DNA of 9,726 bases from Bacteroidaceae bacterium (lineage in GTDB: Bacteria > Bacteroidota > Bacteroidia > Bacteroidales > Bacteroidaceae). Below, piece after piece: positions 1-5,806 of this stretch; position 1 is the stretch's first letter; the number at the start of each line of letters is the position of its first letter. The notes beneath the pieces are model-generated. The model was not told the origin of the DNA. It did not search any database and worked only from the letters and a program-made list of their open reading frames with translations. The stretch is taken from contig CAAGNV010000067.1 in NCBI GenBank assembly GCA_900771425.1, forward strand, positions 1 to 9,726. The letters are read 5' to 3'. A program made the translations under genes and the position numbers.

Positions 1-16
1 GTTTTTATTTGCAGCA

Positions 17-47
17 CAAAGATAGGTGAAAAATCTGACATGGCAAA
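17..47 (-). promoter_or_regulatory. Bacteroidetes-type promoter reading off the left edge
   Basis: On the minus strand the sequence reads TTTG (44-47), a 19-nt spacer, then TATCTTTG (17-24). This matches the known Bacteroidetes primary sigma factor consensus TTTG-N19-21-TAnnTTTG at every fixed position. Transcription would start around position 10-14 and run left, so a minus-strand gene should begin just outside the window. It lies directly after the hairpin at 50-74, a terminator-then-promoter arrangement. Confidence 0.72.
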
Positions 48-49
48 AT

Positions 50-74
50 CCTGAGCAACTTTTTGTTGCTCAGG
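50..74 (-). terminator. Perfect 10-bp hairpin, probable terminator of the 422-residue gene
   Basis: CCTGAGCAAC (50-59) and GTTGCTCAGG (65-74) are perfect inverted repeats around a 5-nt loop. It lies 36 nt past the stop codon of the minus-strand gene at 111-1379. On the minus strand the stem is followed by ATTTTG, a short U-run, so it is a modest intrinsic terminator. On the plus strand no U-run follows. It also separates that gene from the promoter at 17-47. Confidence 0.55.
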
Positions 75-110
75 AACTTATAAATAAAGTTAAATCAAAG
101 TGCTGCGGAA

Positions 111-1379
111 TTAAGGTAACCAACTTTCAAATGACGAAAGGGATTCGACTCTGACGAGTACAAAGTAGAACTCACCTTTGATGAAATCGTTGGTGGCGAT
201 GTATTTGTTTCGATAGAGTTTTAGCAGATAGTAATCTGTAACGACGAAGCGCCCCCTAATGGATCTCATGTTCTCTTCGTAGATACCGAAACAGCCTTGC
301 CTGTCGGCCATGATCTTCGACAGGAGAGTTTCTTCTAACTCAAAGGGGCGATTGGCATAGCCGTCGCTCTTGATGTAGATCTCAGGAAAATGTTTGTTGC
401 CAATTTCCGAAACAAAATACATTTCATCAAAGTCATCTATGTCGGTACTGAAGAGCTGGAGCGCGAACTTTGCATCGTTGGAATGTACATTGTAATCCAT
501 CTGCAAATAGAGTGGATAGTAGGTGTTGCCAGCTTCCTCTTTTATTCTTCCGGTTTTCCTATCCTTCTCTTTAATCTTAGTAGTGCCATCCCAGTTGTCG
601 TATTCGTTTCTCAGGACGGATACAATGTAATCCTTGAAATCCTTCTTTGTCAGTTGTTTGAATTTCGTTTGTGACAAACCGATGCTGGCATAATAGGTTT
701 TGAAAGCAGACATCAGACGCTCGTCTTCAATATTAGCACGAGGGACAAGCCCACCCTTATCAAACAAGATGCGAAATTTCTGTATTCTAGAAGGAGAAAG
801 TAAACTTTCCTTTTTCAAAGAATTTACGTATCCTATAGCTCCATTTTCAGAAATTGTTAGGCTTGACCTAAAAGGCAAATCTTCTTGAATAGCCCACTGG
901 TCGATACACCTCCAAATCTCATCTAACTTGATGGCTGATAATAATTTGCTTACGCTCTTTGCATCTTTTACAAAACAATTATTCTTGAGAAATGGTAACA
1001 AATGACCAAAATAATCATTTCCATGGAGTTCAATATCGTCGTTTTCGCATATTGGCATAATAAGTACAGCTACTATCGCCAAAAGATTCTTGATATTATT
1101 AGAATTAACAGCTTGTTTTTTTAGTATTATGATTTTTTGCTGCAATTCTTCGTAAGTTTGGTTGCCCGTACTTAAATCAATCCAAAATTTGCTCACAAAA
1201 TCTTTTCGAATGAACTCGTCCGAAAACTCTGCGGCAAATTTATCCTTGGCAATCTTCACATTTTCCTCCTTCGCAAAATCAACAAGATCTTGCAAAGTGA
1301 TGTGGAATATCACCTTGGATTCGCTTGTGTTTCTAAAATAATACTTGAAAATCAAGTCATTCCAAGAATCGTACGTCAT
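111..1379 (-). CDS. Hypothetical protein, 422 aa, possible defence-island protein
   Basis: I do not recognise this family. It is a cytoplasmic-looking, Lys/Asn/Ile-rich protein with no signal peptide and no convincing membrane span; the one hydrophobic run (residues about 98-110, LLAIVAVLIMPIC) is too short. The N-terminus (SWNDLIFKYYF, residues 5-15) and the region 140-165 look helical. Residues 265-285 are a charged, Lys-rich linker. The C-terminal part (345-420) is richer in beta-like and aromatic segments. No Walker, nuclease or methyltransferase motif is visible. The start at 1379 is preceded by GAAAG and lies 41 nt after the small acidic gene, so the two are probably cotranscribed. The AT-rich composition differs from the core genes at 2919-7029, which suggests transfer. 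The end (FESWLP) reads like the middle of a domain, so a 3' truncation is possible. The neighbouring RM-type regulator and tRNA boundary suggest, but do not prove, a role in defence. Confidence 0.8.
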   Translation of the reverse strand: MTYDSWNDLIFKYYFRNTSESKVIFHITLQDLVDFAKEENVKIAKDKFAAEFSDEFIRKDFVSKFWIDLSTGNQTYEELQQKIIILKKQAVNSNNIKNLLAIVAVLIMPICENDDIELHGNDYFGHLLPFLKNNCFVKDAKSVSKLLSAIKLDEIWRCIDQWAIQEDLPFRSSLTISENGAIGYVNSLKKESLLSPSRIQKFRILFDKGGLVPRANIEDERLMSAFKTYYASIGLSQTKFKQLTKKDFKDYIVSVLRNEYDNWDGTTKIKEKDRKTGRIKEEAGNTYYPLYLQMDYNVHSNDAKFALQLFSTDIDDFDEMYFVSEIGNKHFPEIYIKSDGYANRPFELEETLLSKIMADRQGCFGIYEENMRSIRGRFVVTDYYLLKLYRNKYIATNDFIKGEFYFVLVRVESLSSFESWLP

Positions 1380-1420
1380 ACTTTCAATCTATATGTTTAT
1401 TGATAAATGATTATTCTATT

Positions 1421-1558
1421 TTACAAGGAAAGTGGTTGATACTCCTCTGTCCATTCTAGAAAGCCATTTGTATCAGCTTCTTCAACCACCTTGAAATCAA
1501 TAAATTCCTCAAATTGTTCAGCCATATCGGTATATCGATTTATTTGTTTTTCGTTCAT
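1421..1558 (-). CDS. Small acidic protein, 45 aa
   Basis: An ATG at 1556-1558 opens 45 codons ending in TAA at 1421-1423. The protein has 12 acidic and only 3 basic residues (for example MAEQFEEFIDF and EWTEEYQPLSL), is predicted helical in its first half, and has no signal peptide. It lies in the same direction as the 422-residue gene, 41 nt upstream of it, with no promoter visible between them, so it is likely cotranscribed with it. A purine-rich GGGAATAAG precedes the start. Strongly acidic small proteins beside unknown larger partners can be inhibitors, DNA mimics or complex subunits; which applies here cannot be told from sequence. I recognise no family. The alternative is a chance reading frame, but the length, spacing and composition argue for a gene. 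Confidence 0.6.
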   Translation of the reverse strand: MNEKQINRYTDMAEQFEEFIDFKVVEEADTNGFLEWTEEYQPLSL

Positions 1559-1849
1559 TCTACTTATTCCCTAACCAGCTTACTGATGCTTACGCCACAT
1601 CATCCGACTATTTTTTTTGAGTGTGAGATAGGTGAGATTGCATTCACCTTTCGGTATCCCTTTTTGTATGGGATTTATCTGCATGTCTAAGCATTTCGCC
1701 CAATATTGTATTGTGATTATGCCAACGCTTGCATACCGTGGATTGGAAGCAGCAGTTGTAGAAAGCCGACTTTTCCGAAAGTCCTACTATGATGAGTTTA
1801 TATTTTATATTGACATTGTTTCTGGGTGTATAAGCAACTGAGAGTGGTC
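1559..1849. other. 291-nt stretch without a clear gene; possible remnant frame
   Basis: No Bacteroidetes-type promoter is visible here on the minus strand. One minus-strand frame stays open for 67 codons, from just after a TAG to a TAA at 1580-1582 (covering 1580-1783), and reads protein-like (for example YASVGIITIQYWAKCLDMQ), but it has no start codon near its beginning. Other frames are also open here on both strands, so none is convincing. It may be a remnant of a lost gene between the regulator and the small acidic gene. A short inverted repeat (GACTTT-TCCG-AAAGTC) lies at about 1768-1783. Confidence 0.4.
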
Positions 1850-2125
1850 CTAAATCGTAGAACAAACTCTAATAGATTGCACTTTAGCCTTCGTTTTTTT
1901 CTCAATTTCCGGCAATTCCTCGAATCTCAACAGATCATCTACCTGAACTTTCAGAAGCTTCGCTATTTGCATGAGCGTTCCGAGAGGTGGCTGTGCCACA
2001 TTGGTGCACCACTTGCTTACGGTAGTCGGCGCTACACCTAGTTGCTCTGATAGCCATTTATTAGTCTTGCGTTTGTCAACCAAGACAACCTTGATTCGAT
2101 TGATATTTCGTTCCATCTTGAACAT
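1850..2125 (-). CDS. XRE-family helix-turn-helix transcriptional regulator
   Basis: A 91-residue DNA-binding protein. Residues about 21-42 (NKWLSEQLGVAPTTVSKWC) form a classic Cro/C1-type helix-turn-helix, followed by the third and fourth helices (LGTLMQIAKLLKVQVDDLL, 48-66) usual in this fold. The C-terminal 25 residues are a short charged tail. In Bacteroidetes, close relatives of this sequence type commonly sit beside DNA methyltransferase or restriction genes and act as controllers; that is family knowledge, and no methyltransferase is visible in this window. The first ATG (2123-2125) follows the promoter by about 20 nt; an internal ATG three codons later (2114-2116, MERNINR) is an equally good start and matches the usual N-terminus. 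An AT-rich inverted repeat over the first start codon suggests autoregulation. The gene is AT-rich like the rest of the left block. Confidence 0.88.
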   Translation of the reverse strand: MFKMERNINRIKVVLVDKRKTNKWLSEQLGVAPTTVSKWCTNVAQPPLGTLMQIAKLLKVQVDDLLRFEELPEIEKKTKAKVQSIRVCSTI

Positions 2126-2141
2126 TATTAATTATAATAAT
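2124..2141. promoter_or_regulatory. Candidate operator for the XRE regulator
   Basis: ATTATTA (2124-2130) and TAATAAT (2135-2141) are perfect 7-bp inverted repeats separated by 4 nt. They lie between the -7 box and the first start codon of the helix-turn-helix gene, where bound repressor would block its transcription. AT-rich sequence makes chance palindromes likely, so this is only a candidate. Confidence 0.35.
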
Positions 2142-2147
2142 ATAGTA

Positions 2148-2177
2148 CAAATATAAGCATTTCCTCGAAAAAACAAT
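2148..2177 (-). promoter_or_regulatory. Promoter of the XRE regulator gene
   Basis: On the minus strand TATATTTG (2148-2155) fits the Bacteroidetes TAnnTTTG box, and ATTG (2174-2177) lies 18 nt upstream in place of TTTG. Transcription would begin near 2142, giving a leader of about 17 nt before the first ATG of the regulator. Confidence 0.6.
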
Positions 2178-2206
2178 AAAAATAAGCAAAGAATTTTCGT
2201 TTTAAT

Positions 2207-2221
2207 AGTGAATTATTCACT
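2207..2221. repeat. Perfect 15-nt palindrome upstream of the regulator promoter
   Basis: AGTGAATTATTCACT is a perfect palindrome around a central T (7-bp arms). It lies 30 nt upstream of the -33 element of the helix-turn-helix gene. It has the size and symmetry of a dimer-binding operator, but no second copy was found in the window. Confidence 0.35.
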
Positions 2222-2495
2222 TTTGTAGCAAAAATTGTCTGTGTTTTGGCTATTTTTTGAAAAACAATGTCGCATTTAAAAGTGGTTAACTGTAATTATT
2301 ATCTCCCTTAAACTAATTTCATCTTATTACAGCATCTCGCTCTACCAAAACATGCTTATTGTTGTTTGAAGCATGTCGCAAATGGAGAATTGTGTAGCAG
2401 GAAAAATTACTTGAAATATTATAAGGTATTACAAAGTTGCACCAGATCACATAAGATTGATTTCGGTGTTCTATGTTCACTTCATGTTCACCAGC
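2222..2495. other. AT-rich intergenic stretch with one hairpin
   Basis: No convincing gene lies here on either strand; the open frames present are short and have no recognisable content. The only clear structure is an 8-bp inverted repeat, ACATGCTT (2350-2357) and AAGCATGT (2369-2376), with an 11-nt loop. On the minus strand this is followed by TTTTGG, so it could be a weak backup terminator behind the tRNA genes. The stretch is the 3' flank of the tRNA pair, where integrated elements usually end. Confidence 0.4.
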
Positions 2496-2532
2496 AAAAG
2501 AAAAAAGCACTTGCGATTGCTCGTAAGTGCTT
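2496..2532 (-). terminator. Rho-independent terminator of the tRNA operon
   Basis: On the minus strand, AAGCACTT (2525-2532) pairs with AAGTGCTT (2505-2512), extended by three more pairs (one G-U) to an 11-bp stem with a 6-nt loop. It is followed by a run of six T, a C and four more T. It begins 12 nt beyond the 3' end of tRNA-Met. Confidence 0.85.
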
Positions 2533-2543
2533 GATTTTGTGGG

Positions 2544-2617
2544 TGGACCAGCTAGGGCTTGAACCTAGGACCTCCAGATTATGAGTCTGTTGCTCTAACC
2601 AACTGAGCTACAAGTCC
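2544..2617 (-). tRNA. tRNA-Met (anticodon CAT)
   Basis: The minus strand folds into a full cloverleaf: acceptor GGACTTG with CTGGTCC, D arm GCTC/GAGC, anticodon loop CTCATAA (anticodon CAT), T arm CTAGG-TTCAAGC-CCTAG and discriminator A. The outermost anticodon-stem pair is an A-G mismatch. CCA is not encoded (the next bases are CCC). CAT could also be read as the lysidine-modified isoleucine tRNA, but the sequence looks like the elongator methionine type. It follows tRNA-Gln by 9 nt in the same transcript. Confidence 0.93.
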
Positions 2618-2626
2618 GTGAGAATG

Positions 2627-2698
2627 TTGGGCCACCAGGAATCGAACCTGGCTCTTCAGAACCAAAATCTGACGTGTTAGCCGATATACTATGGCCCA
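2627..2698 (-). tRNA. tRNA-Gln (anticodon TTG)
   Basis: The minus strand folds with acceptor TGGGCCA/TGGCCCA (7 perfect pairs), anticodon arm TCAGA-TTTTGGT-TCTGA (anticodon TTG), T arm CCAGG-TTCGATT-CCTGG and discriminator A. The D stem is weak, with one A-C mismatch, as is common in glutamine tRNAs. CCA is not encoded. It is the first gene of the two-tRNA transcript. Confidence 0.94.
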
Positions 2699-2738
2699 AT
2701 ACCTCGTGATTAAGCATCCCGTTTTTGAAATGCGGTTG

Positions 2739-2768
2739 CAAAGGTAAGAAATAAATGCGAAATACGAA
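2739..2768 (-). promoter_or_regulatory. Promoter of the tRNA-Gln/tRNA-Met operon
   Basis: On the minus strand TACCTTTG (2739-2746) matches the -7 box, and TTCG (2765-2768) lies 18 nt upstream as a one-mismatch -33 element. The start would be near 2733, about 35 nt before tRNA-Gln. The core TTCTTACCTTTGCA is identical to that of the divergent psd promoter at 2884-2913. Confidence 0.7.
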
Positions 2769-2883
2769 TTACCAAACACGAATTATTTTCATAAAATGTC
2801 GTATTTTTGTCGCAAATCGTAGTATTTTGGGCATTCGGCACGTATAAATGCGGCGTTTTTTCAAATAAATTGTGCAATCGTAA

Positions 2884-2913
2884 TTTGTATTTAGTAAATA
2901 ATTCTTACCTTTG
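2884..2913 (+). promoter_or_regulatory. Promoter of psd and the downstream operon
   Basis: TTTG (2884-2887), an 18-nt spacer and TACCTTTG (2906-2913) match the Bacteroidetes consensus. The -7 box ends only 5 nt before the psd ATG at 2919, so the transcript would start at or just before the start codon, with almost no leader. Confidence 0.72.
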
Positions 2914-2918
2914 CAGTT

Positions 2919-3641
2919 ATGAAAGATAAAAAGGAGAAACCAATCATTCACAATAAACGCAGGAATAAAATTCGTCTGCACAGTGAGGGCAAGGAAACGC
3001 TGCTGTCAACCGGTCTCGTTCTGGCATTGGTAGTTGGTGCATGCCTTTATTTGCTTGGTGCCAACATCGGTCCGCATTGGGTGTATTATCTGGTGATGGC
3101 CGTGCTCATGGTCATTTACGGCATTCTGCTCAATTTCTTCCGCTGTCCTATCCGTATGTTCCAAGGTCCGACGACCAAGACCGTTGTTGCTCCTGCCGAT
3201 GGTCATATCGTAGTCATCGAGGAGGTTGAGGAGAATGATTATTTCCATGACAGACGCATGATGGTGAGCATATTCATGAGTCTGACGAATGTCCATGCCA
3301 ACTGGATTCCATGCGAAGGAACCATTGTTCATGTCAGTCATCAAGATGGTAATTTCCACAAGGCATACCTGCCAAAGGCGAGTGAAGAGAACGAGCGTTC
3401 GATGGTCGTAGTCCGTACTCCTCATGGCATTGACATCATGGCTCGACAGATTGCCGGTGCTATGGCCCGCCGCATCGTGACTTATTCCGAGGAAGGTCAA
3501 GAGTGTTTCATCGACGATCACATGGGATTCATCAAGTTCGGTTCGCGAGTTGACCTCTACCTGCCACTCGATGCGGAGATTCAGGTGAAGATGGGTCAGG
3601 TTACCGTAGGTGACGAGACTGTCATTGCCAAGTTGAAATAA
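2919..3641 (+). CDS. psd: Phosphatidylserine decarboxylase
   Basis: This enzyme converts phosphatidylserine to phosphatidylethanolamine at the cytoplasmic membrane, using a pyruvoyl group made by self-cleavage. The 240 residues show a basic N-terminus (1-26), two hydrophobic segments (about 28-48 and 54-74) that anchor it, then the catalytic domain. PADG (92-95), VHANWIP (125-131) and FIKFGSRVDLYLP (204-216) are the family signatures. Cleavage is expected between Gly208 and Ser209, the Bacteroidetes form of the LGST site, with Ser209 becoming the pyruvoyl group. Length is normal for the short bacterial type. The start is fixed by the lack of another upstream ATG and by the promoter 5 nt away; the next Met lies inside the second membrane segment. 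pssA, which makes its substrate, follows 98 nt downstream. Confidence 0.96.
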   Translation: MKDKKEKPIIHNKRRNKIRLHSEGKETLLSTGLVLALVVGACLYLLGANIGPHWVYYLVMAVLMVIYGILLNFFRCPIRMFQGPTTKTVVAPADGHIVVIEEVEENDYFHDRRMMVSIFMSLTNVHANWIPCEGTIVHVSHQDGNFHKAYLPKASEENERSMVVVRTPHGIDIMARQIAGAMARRIVTYSEEGQECFIDDHMGFIKFGSRVDLYLPLDAEIQVKMGQVTVGDETVIAKLK

Positions 3642-3739
3642 GAGGCTGTCATGACAACGACTGGTTACGGCCTATAAGTCTATAAATAATGGCCCAATAA
3701 AAATGATTGTTTAGTTTTACTGAATTTAAGGATAAAAAG

Positions 3740-4492
3740 ATGAGACGTCATATTCCAAATATAATTACTTGCTGTAACCTTATCTGCGGTTGCATTGCCA
3801 TCTGCGCTGCGTTCCAGCATTTCTTTGTTGCAGCATTCCTATTCGTTTTGCTCGGTGCGTTTTTTGATTTCTTCGATGGGATGGCAGCACGTGCGTTAGG
3901 TGTTTCGGGACGAATGGGTGTTGAGTTGGACTCACTTGCCGATGTTGTTACGTTCGGTGTGGCTCCGTCTTCGATGCTGTATATGTTGTTTCGCGAAGTG
4001 CGTTATCCCGAGTTCATCTACAATAACTTCTGGTTTATGGTGTTACCGATATGCGGTTTCCTGATTGCAGCCTTTTCTGCATTGCGCCTTGCCAAATTCA
4101 ACATCGACGAGCGCCAGCACACCACCTTCATCGGAATGCCGACTCCTGCCAACGCTATATTCTGGACGGCACTGATATCGAGCAGTGAGGATTACTTGCG
4201 TTCCCCAATGTTCAATGCGCCGTTTCTGCTTGGTTTTATCATCCTGTCATGCTGGCTCCTGATATGTGAGATTCCTATGTTCTCGCTTAAGTTCAAGACC
4301 AAATCGTGGAGTGACAACAAAGAGAAATACGTATTCCTTATAATATGTGCGGCATTGCTTTTGCTCTGTGGAATAGCAGGCGCCGAGATGGGCTGCACGT
4401 TGAAGTATCTGTCGCGAGCACTTGCTGGATGCATCGGACTTTACTTGTTCATGAGCATCTTAGGTTCCTTAATCCACAAGCAGGAGGATTAA
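3740..4492 (+). CDS. pssA: CDP-diacylglycerol-serine O-phosphatidyltransferase
   Basis: An integral membrane enzyme that joins serine to CDP-diacylglycerol, giving phosphatidylserine and CMP; Psd then makes phosphatidylethanolamine. The CDP-alcohol phosphatidyltransferase motif D-x2-D-G-x2-A-R-x8-G-x3-D-x3-D is complete: Asp43, Asp46-Gly47, Ala50-Arg51, Gly60, Asp64 and Asp68. Several hydrophobic segments follow (around 90-110, 140-185 and 195-245). I chose the ATG at 3740 (MRRHIPNIIT, 250 aa) because AAGGATAAAAAG precedes it and family members begin this way; an in-frame ATG 33 nt upstream (3707) would add an unusual 11-residue extension. It lies 98 nt after psd and 26 nt before tadA, without a visible promoter or terminator between. 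Confidence 0.95.
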   Translation: MRRHIPNIITCCNLICGCIAICAAFQHFFVAAFLFVLLGAFFDFFDGMAARALGVSGRMGVELDSLADVVTFGVAPSSMLYMLFREVRYPEFIYNNFWFMVLPICGFLIAAFSALRLAKFNIDERQHTTFIGMPTPANAIFWTALISSSEDYLRSPMFNAPFLLGFIILSCWLLICEIPMFSLKFKTKSWSDNKEKYVFLIICAALLLLCGIAGAEMGCTLKYLSRALAGCIGLYLFMSILGSLIHKQED

Positions 4493-4518
4493 TCGTTTAA
4501 CTAAGGTTTTGTTTTCGC

Positions 4519-4953
4519 ATGAATGACGACGAGCGTTTCATGAAAGAGGCATTGGCTGAGGCACGGAAGGCCTTGAGCAATGAAGAAATACCCATCGGCG
4601 CACTTGTTGTAGCCGATGGTCGTGTTATTGGACGTGGGCATAACCTGACGGAGACGCTCCACGACGTGACGGCACATGCTGAGATGCAAGCGATAACCGC
4701 AGCCGAAGAATATCTCGGCGGCAAATACCTTAGTCAATGCACCTTGTACGTTACGGTCGAGCCTTGCGTGATGTGTGCAGGAGCCATTGCATGGGCACAA
4801 ATGGGTCGATTGGTCTATGGTGCAAGTGATGCGAAACGCGGTTATTCGGTCTATGCCCCCAATGCCCTGCACCCCAAGACAAAAGTGCTGAAGGGTGTGC
4901 TCGAAGCCGAAGCAGCACAACTGATGAAGGACTTTTTCAAGGAGAAGAGATAA
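4519..4953 (+). CDS. tadA: tRNA-specific adenosine deaminase
   Basis: A zinc enzyme of the cytidine deaminase fold that changes adenosine 34 to inosine in the anticodon of tRNA-Arg(ACG). The 144 residues contain the two signatures: HAE (His53, Ala54, Glu55) and PCVMCAGA (82-89). His53, Cys83 and Cys86 bind zinc and Glu55 shuttles the proton. Asn42 (GHNL) and the Ala/Val-rich GALVVADG (27-34) are also typical. Length is normal, ending MKDFFKEKR. It begins 26 nt after pssA and is in the same operon. The last 30 nt, including the stop, are followed at once by a diverged tandem copy (4954-4983). A related nucleoside deaminase is a weaker alternative. Confidence 0.92.
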   Translation: MNDDERFMKEALAEARKALSNEEIPIGALVVADGRVIGRGHNLTETLHDVTAHAEMQAITAAEEYLGGKYLSQCTLYVTVEPCVMCAGAIAWAQMGRLVYGASDAKRGYSVYAPNALHPKTKVLKGVLEAEAAQLMKDFFKEKR

Positions 4954-4983
4954 ATGAAGGACCTTATCAATAATAAGAGATGA
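4924..4983 (+). repeat. Tandem duplication of the tadA 3' end (2 x 30 nt)
   Basis: Copy 1 (4924-4953) is the end of tadA including its TAA, and copy 2 (4954-4983) begins at the next base. They match at 24 of 30 positions by hand alignment. Both open with ATGAAGGAC and contain AAGAGAT near the end; they read MKDFFKEKR-stop and MKDLINNKR-stop. Copy 2 is outside the tadA frame's stop and has no evident function, but forms a 9-codon ATG-to-TGA frame. Confidence 0.7.
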
Positions 4984-5071
4984 GGACATGACGGCATGGC
5001 AATTGCAATGCGTTAGACGACATAGGTCACGACCGCGATGAATGCCCTACCCTACAGAAAGACGAACTGCA

Positions 5072-5806
5072 ATGATAACAAAACATATACACCTGAACGA
5101 AACAGACTCGACCAACACTTACGTGAAGGAGTTGCTACATGCGGGAATCGACTTGCCGGATGTGACTTTGGTCGATGCTGAATTCCAGACAGGTGGGCGC
5201 GGACAAGTCGGCAACACATGGGAGAGCCGCAAGGGTGAGAACCTGACCTTCTCGCTGCTTTGCCATCCGACAAGCATACGTGCCGACCGCCAGTTCGTTC
5301 TGAGTCAGGCCATCGCGCTTGCCGTTCAGCAGACCTTGCTCGGCTTCATCGACGGAGTCACAGTGAAATGGCCTAACGACATCTACTGGCAAGACAAAAA
5401 GATCTGTGGAATACTGATTGAGTGTACGTTGAGCGGGATGACCGTAAAGGACTGCATCATCGGTGTGGGACTGAATGTCAACCAGACTGAGTTCGTGAGC
5501 GATGCACCCAATCCCGTTTCATTGGCCCAGGTCGTCGGACTGACATTCAACCGCAAGGCAGTACTCGATGCCGTATGCGACAAATTCCTGCATTACTATG
5601 CCAAAGTGCAGGACGGCGAAAGCCTCGACGACGAATATACGGCAAATCTCTACAGGCGCGAAGGCCTCTACCCTTATGCCGAACCAGGATGCGAGCCGTT
5701 CCTTGCTGAGTTTGCCGGAATCAAGCCTACGGGGCATATCTTGCTGAAAGACGACACCGGCACCATGCACGAATACGAATTTAAGGAAGTGAAGTTTATA
5801 TTATGA
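5072..5806 (+). CDS. birA: Biotin-[acetyl-CoA-carboxylase] ligase, catalytic domain only
   Basis: A cytoplasmic enzyme that activates biotin with ATP and attaches it to the carrier lysine of biotin-dependent carboxylases. From the ATG at 5072 it has 244 residues: ETDSTNTYVKE (10-20) at the start of the fold, GGRGQVGNTW (41-50) binding biotinyl-AMP, KWPNDIYW (99-106), and KICGILIE (110-117) with the catalytic lysine. IGVGLNVN is further on. There is no N-terminal winged helix, so it does not act as the biotin repressor seen in E. coli. An in-frame ATG at 5042 would add 10 odd residues (MPYPTERRTA); the later start fits the family better. Its TGA overlaps the queA ATG by 4 nt, indicating translational coupling. 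The 118 nt before it contain only the tadA copy and a short unremarkable stretch. Confidence 0.94.
   Translation: MITKHIHLNETDSTNTYVKELLHAGIDLPDVTLVDAEFQTGGRGQVGNTWESRKGENLTFSLLCHPTSIRADRQFVLSQAIALAVQQTLLGFIDGVTVKWPNDIYWQDKKICGILIECTLSGMTVKDCIIGVGLNVNQTEFVSDAPNPVSLAQVVGLTFNRKAVLDAVCDKFLHYYAKVQDGESLDDEYTANLYRREGLYPYAEPGCEPFLAEFAGIKPTGHILLKDDTGTMHEYEFKEVKFIL

Noticed and set aside
1632..1865. Overlapping 69- and 73-codon frames on opposite strands
   Set aside because: Neither has a recognisable domain or promoter, and the minus-strand one would begin inside the XRE gene. Kept only as a gene-poor stretch with a possible remnant in a third frame.
2544..2570. Duplicate of the tRNA-Met 3' end as a second attachment site inside the window
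   Set aside because: I looked for the terminal sequence elsewhere on both strands and saw no copy of useful length.
2319..2584. Short open frames between the regulator and the tRNA genes
   Set aside because: They run through the terminator or tRNA-Met and show no protein-like content.
3006..3521. 171-codon open frame antisense to psd
   Set aside because: It lies wholly within the well-supported psd gene, is His/Thr-rich as expected of a reverse-strand shadow, and has no promoter or family feature.
3707..3739. Upstream ATG as the pssA start
   Set aside because: It would add 11 residues not typical of the family; the ATG at 3740 has a purine-rich sequence before it and the usual N-terminus.
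4501..4989. 162-codon open frame antisense to tadA
   Set aside because: Cys/His-rich text typical of a reverse shadow; tadA motifs on the forward strand are complete.
5042..5071. Upstream ATG as the birA start
   Set aside because: The added residues are unlike the family; the ATG at 5072 leads directly into the conserved fold.
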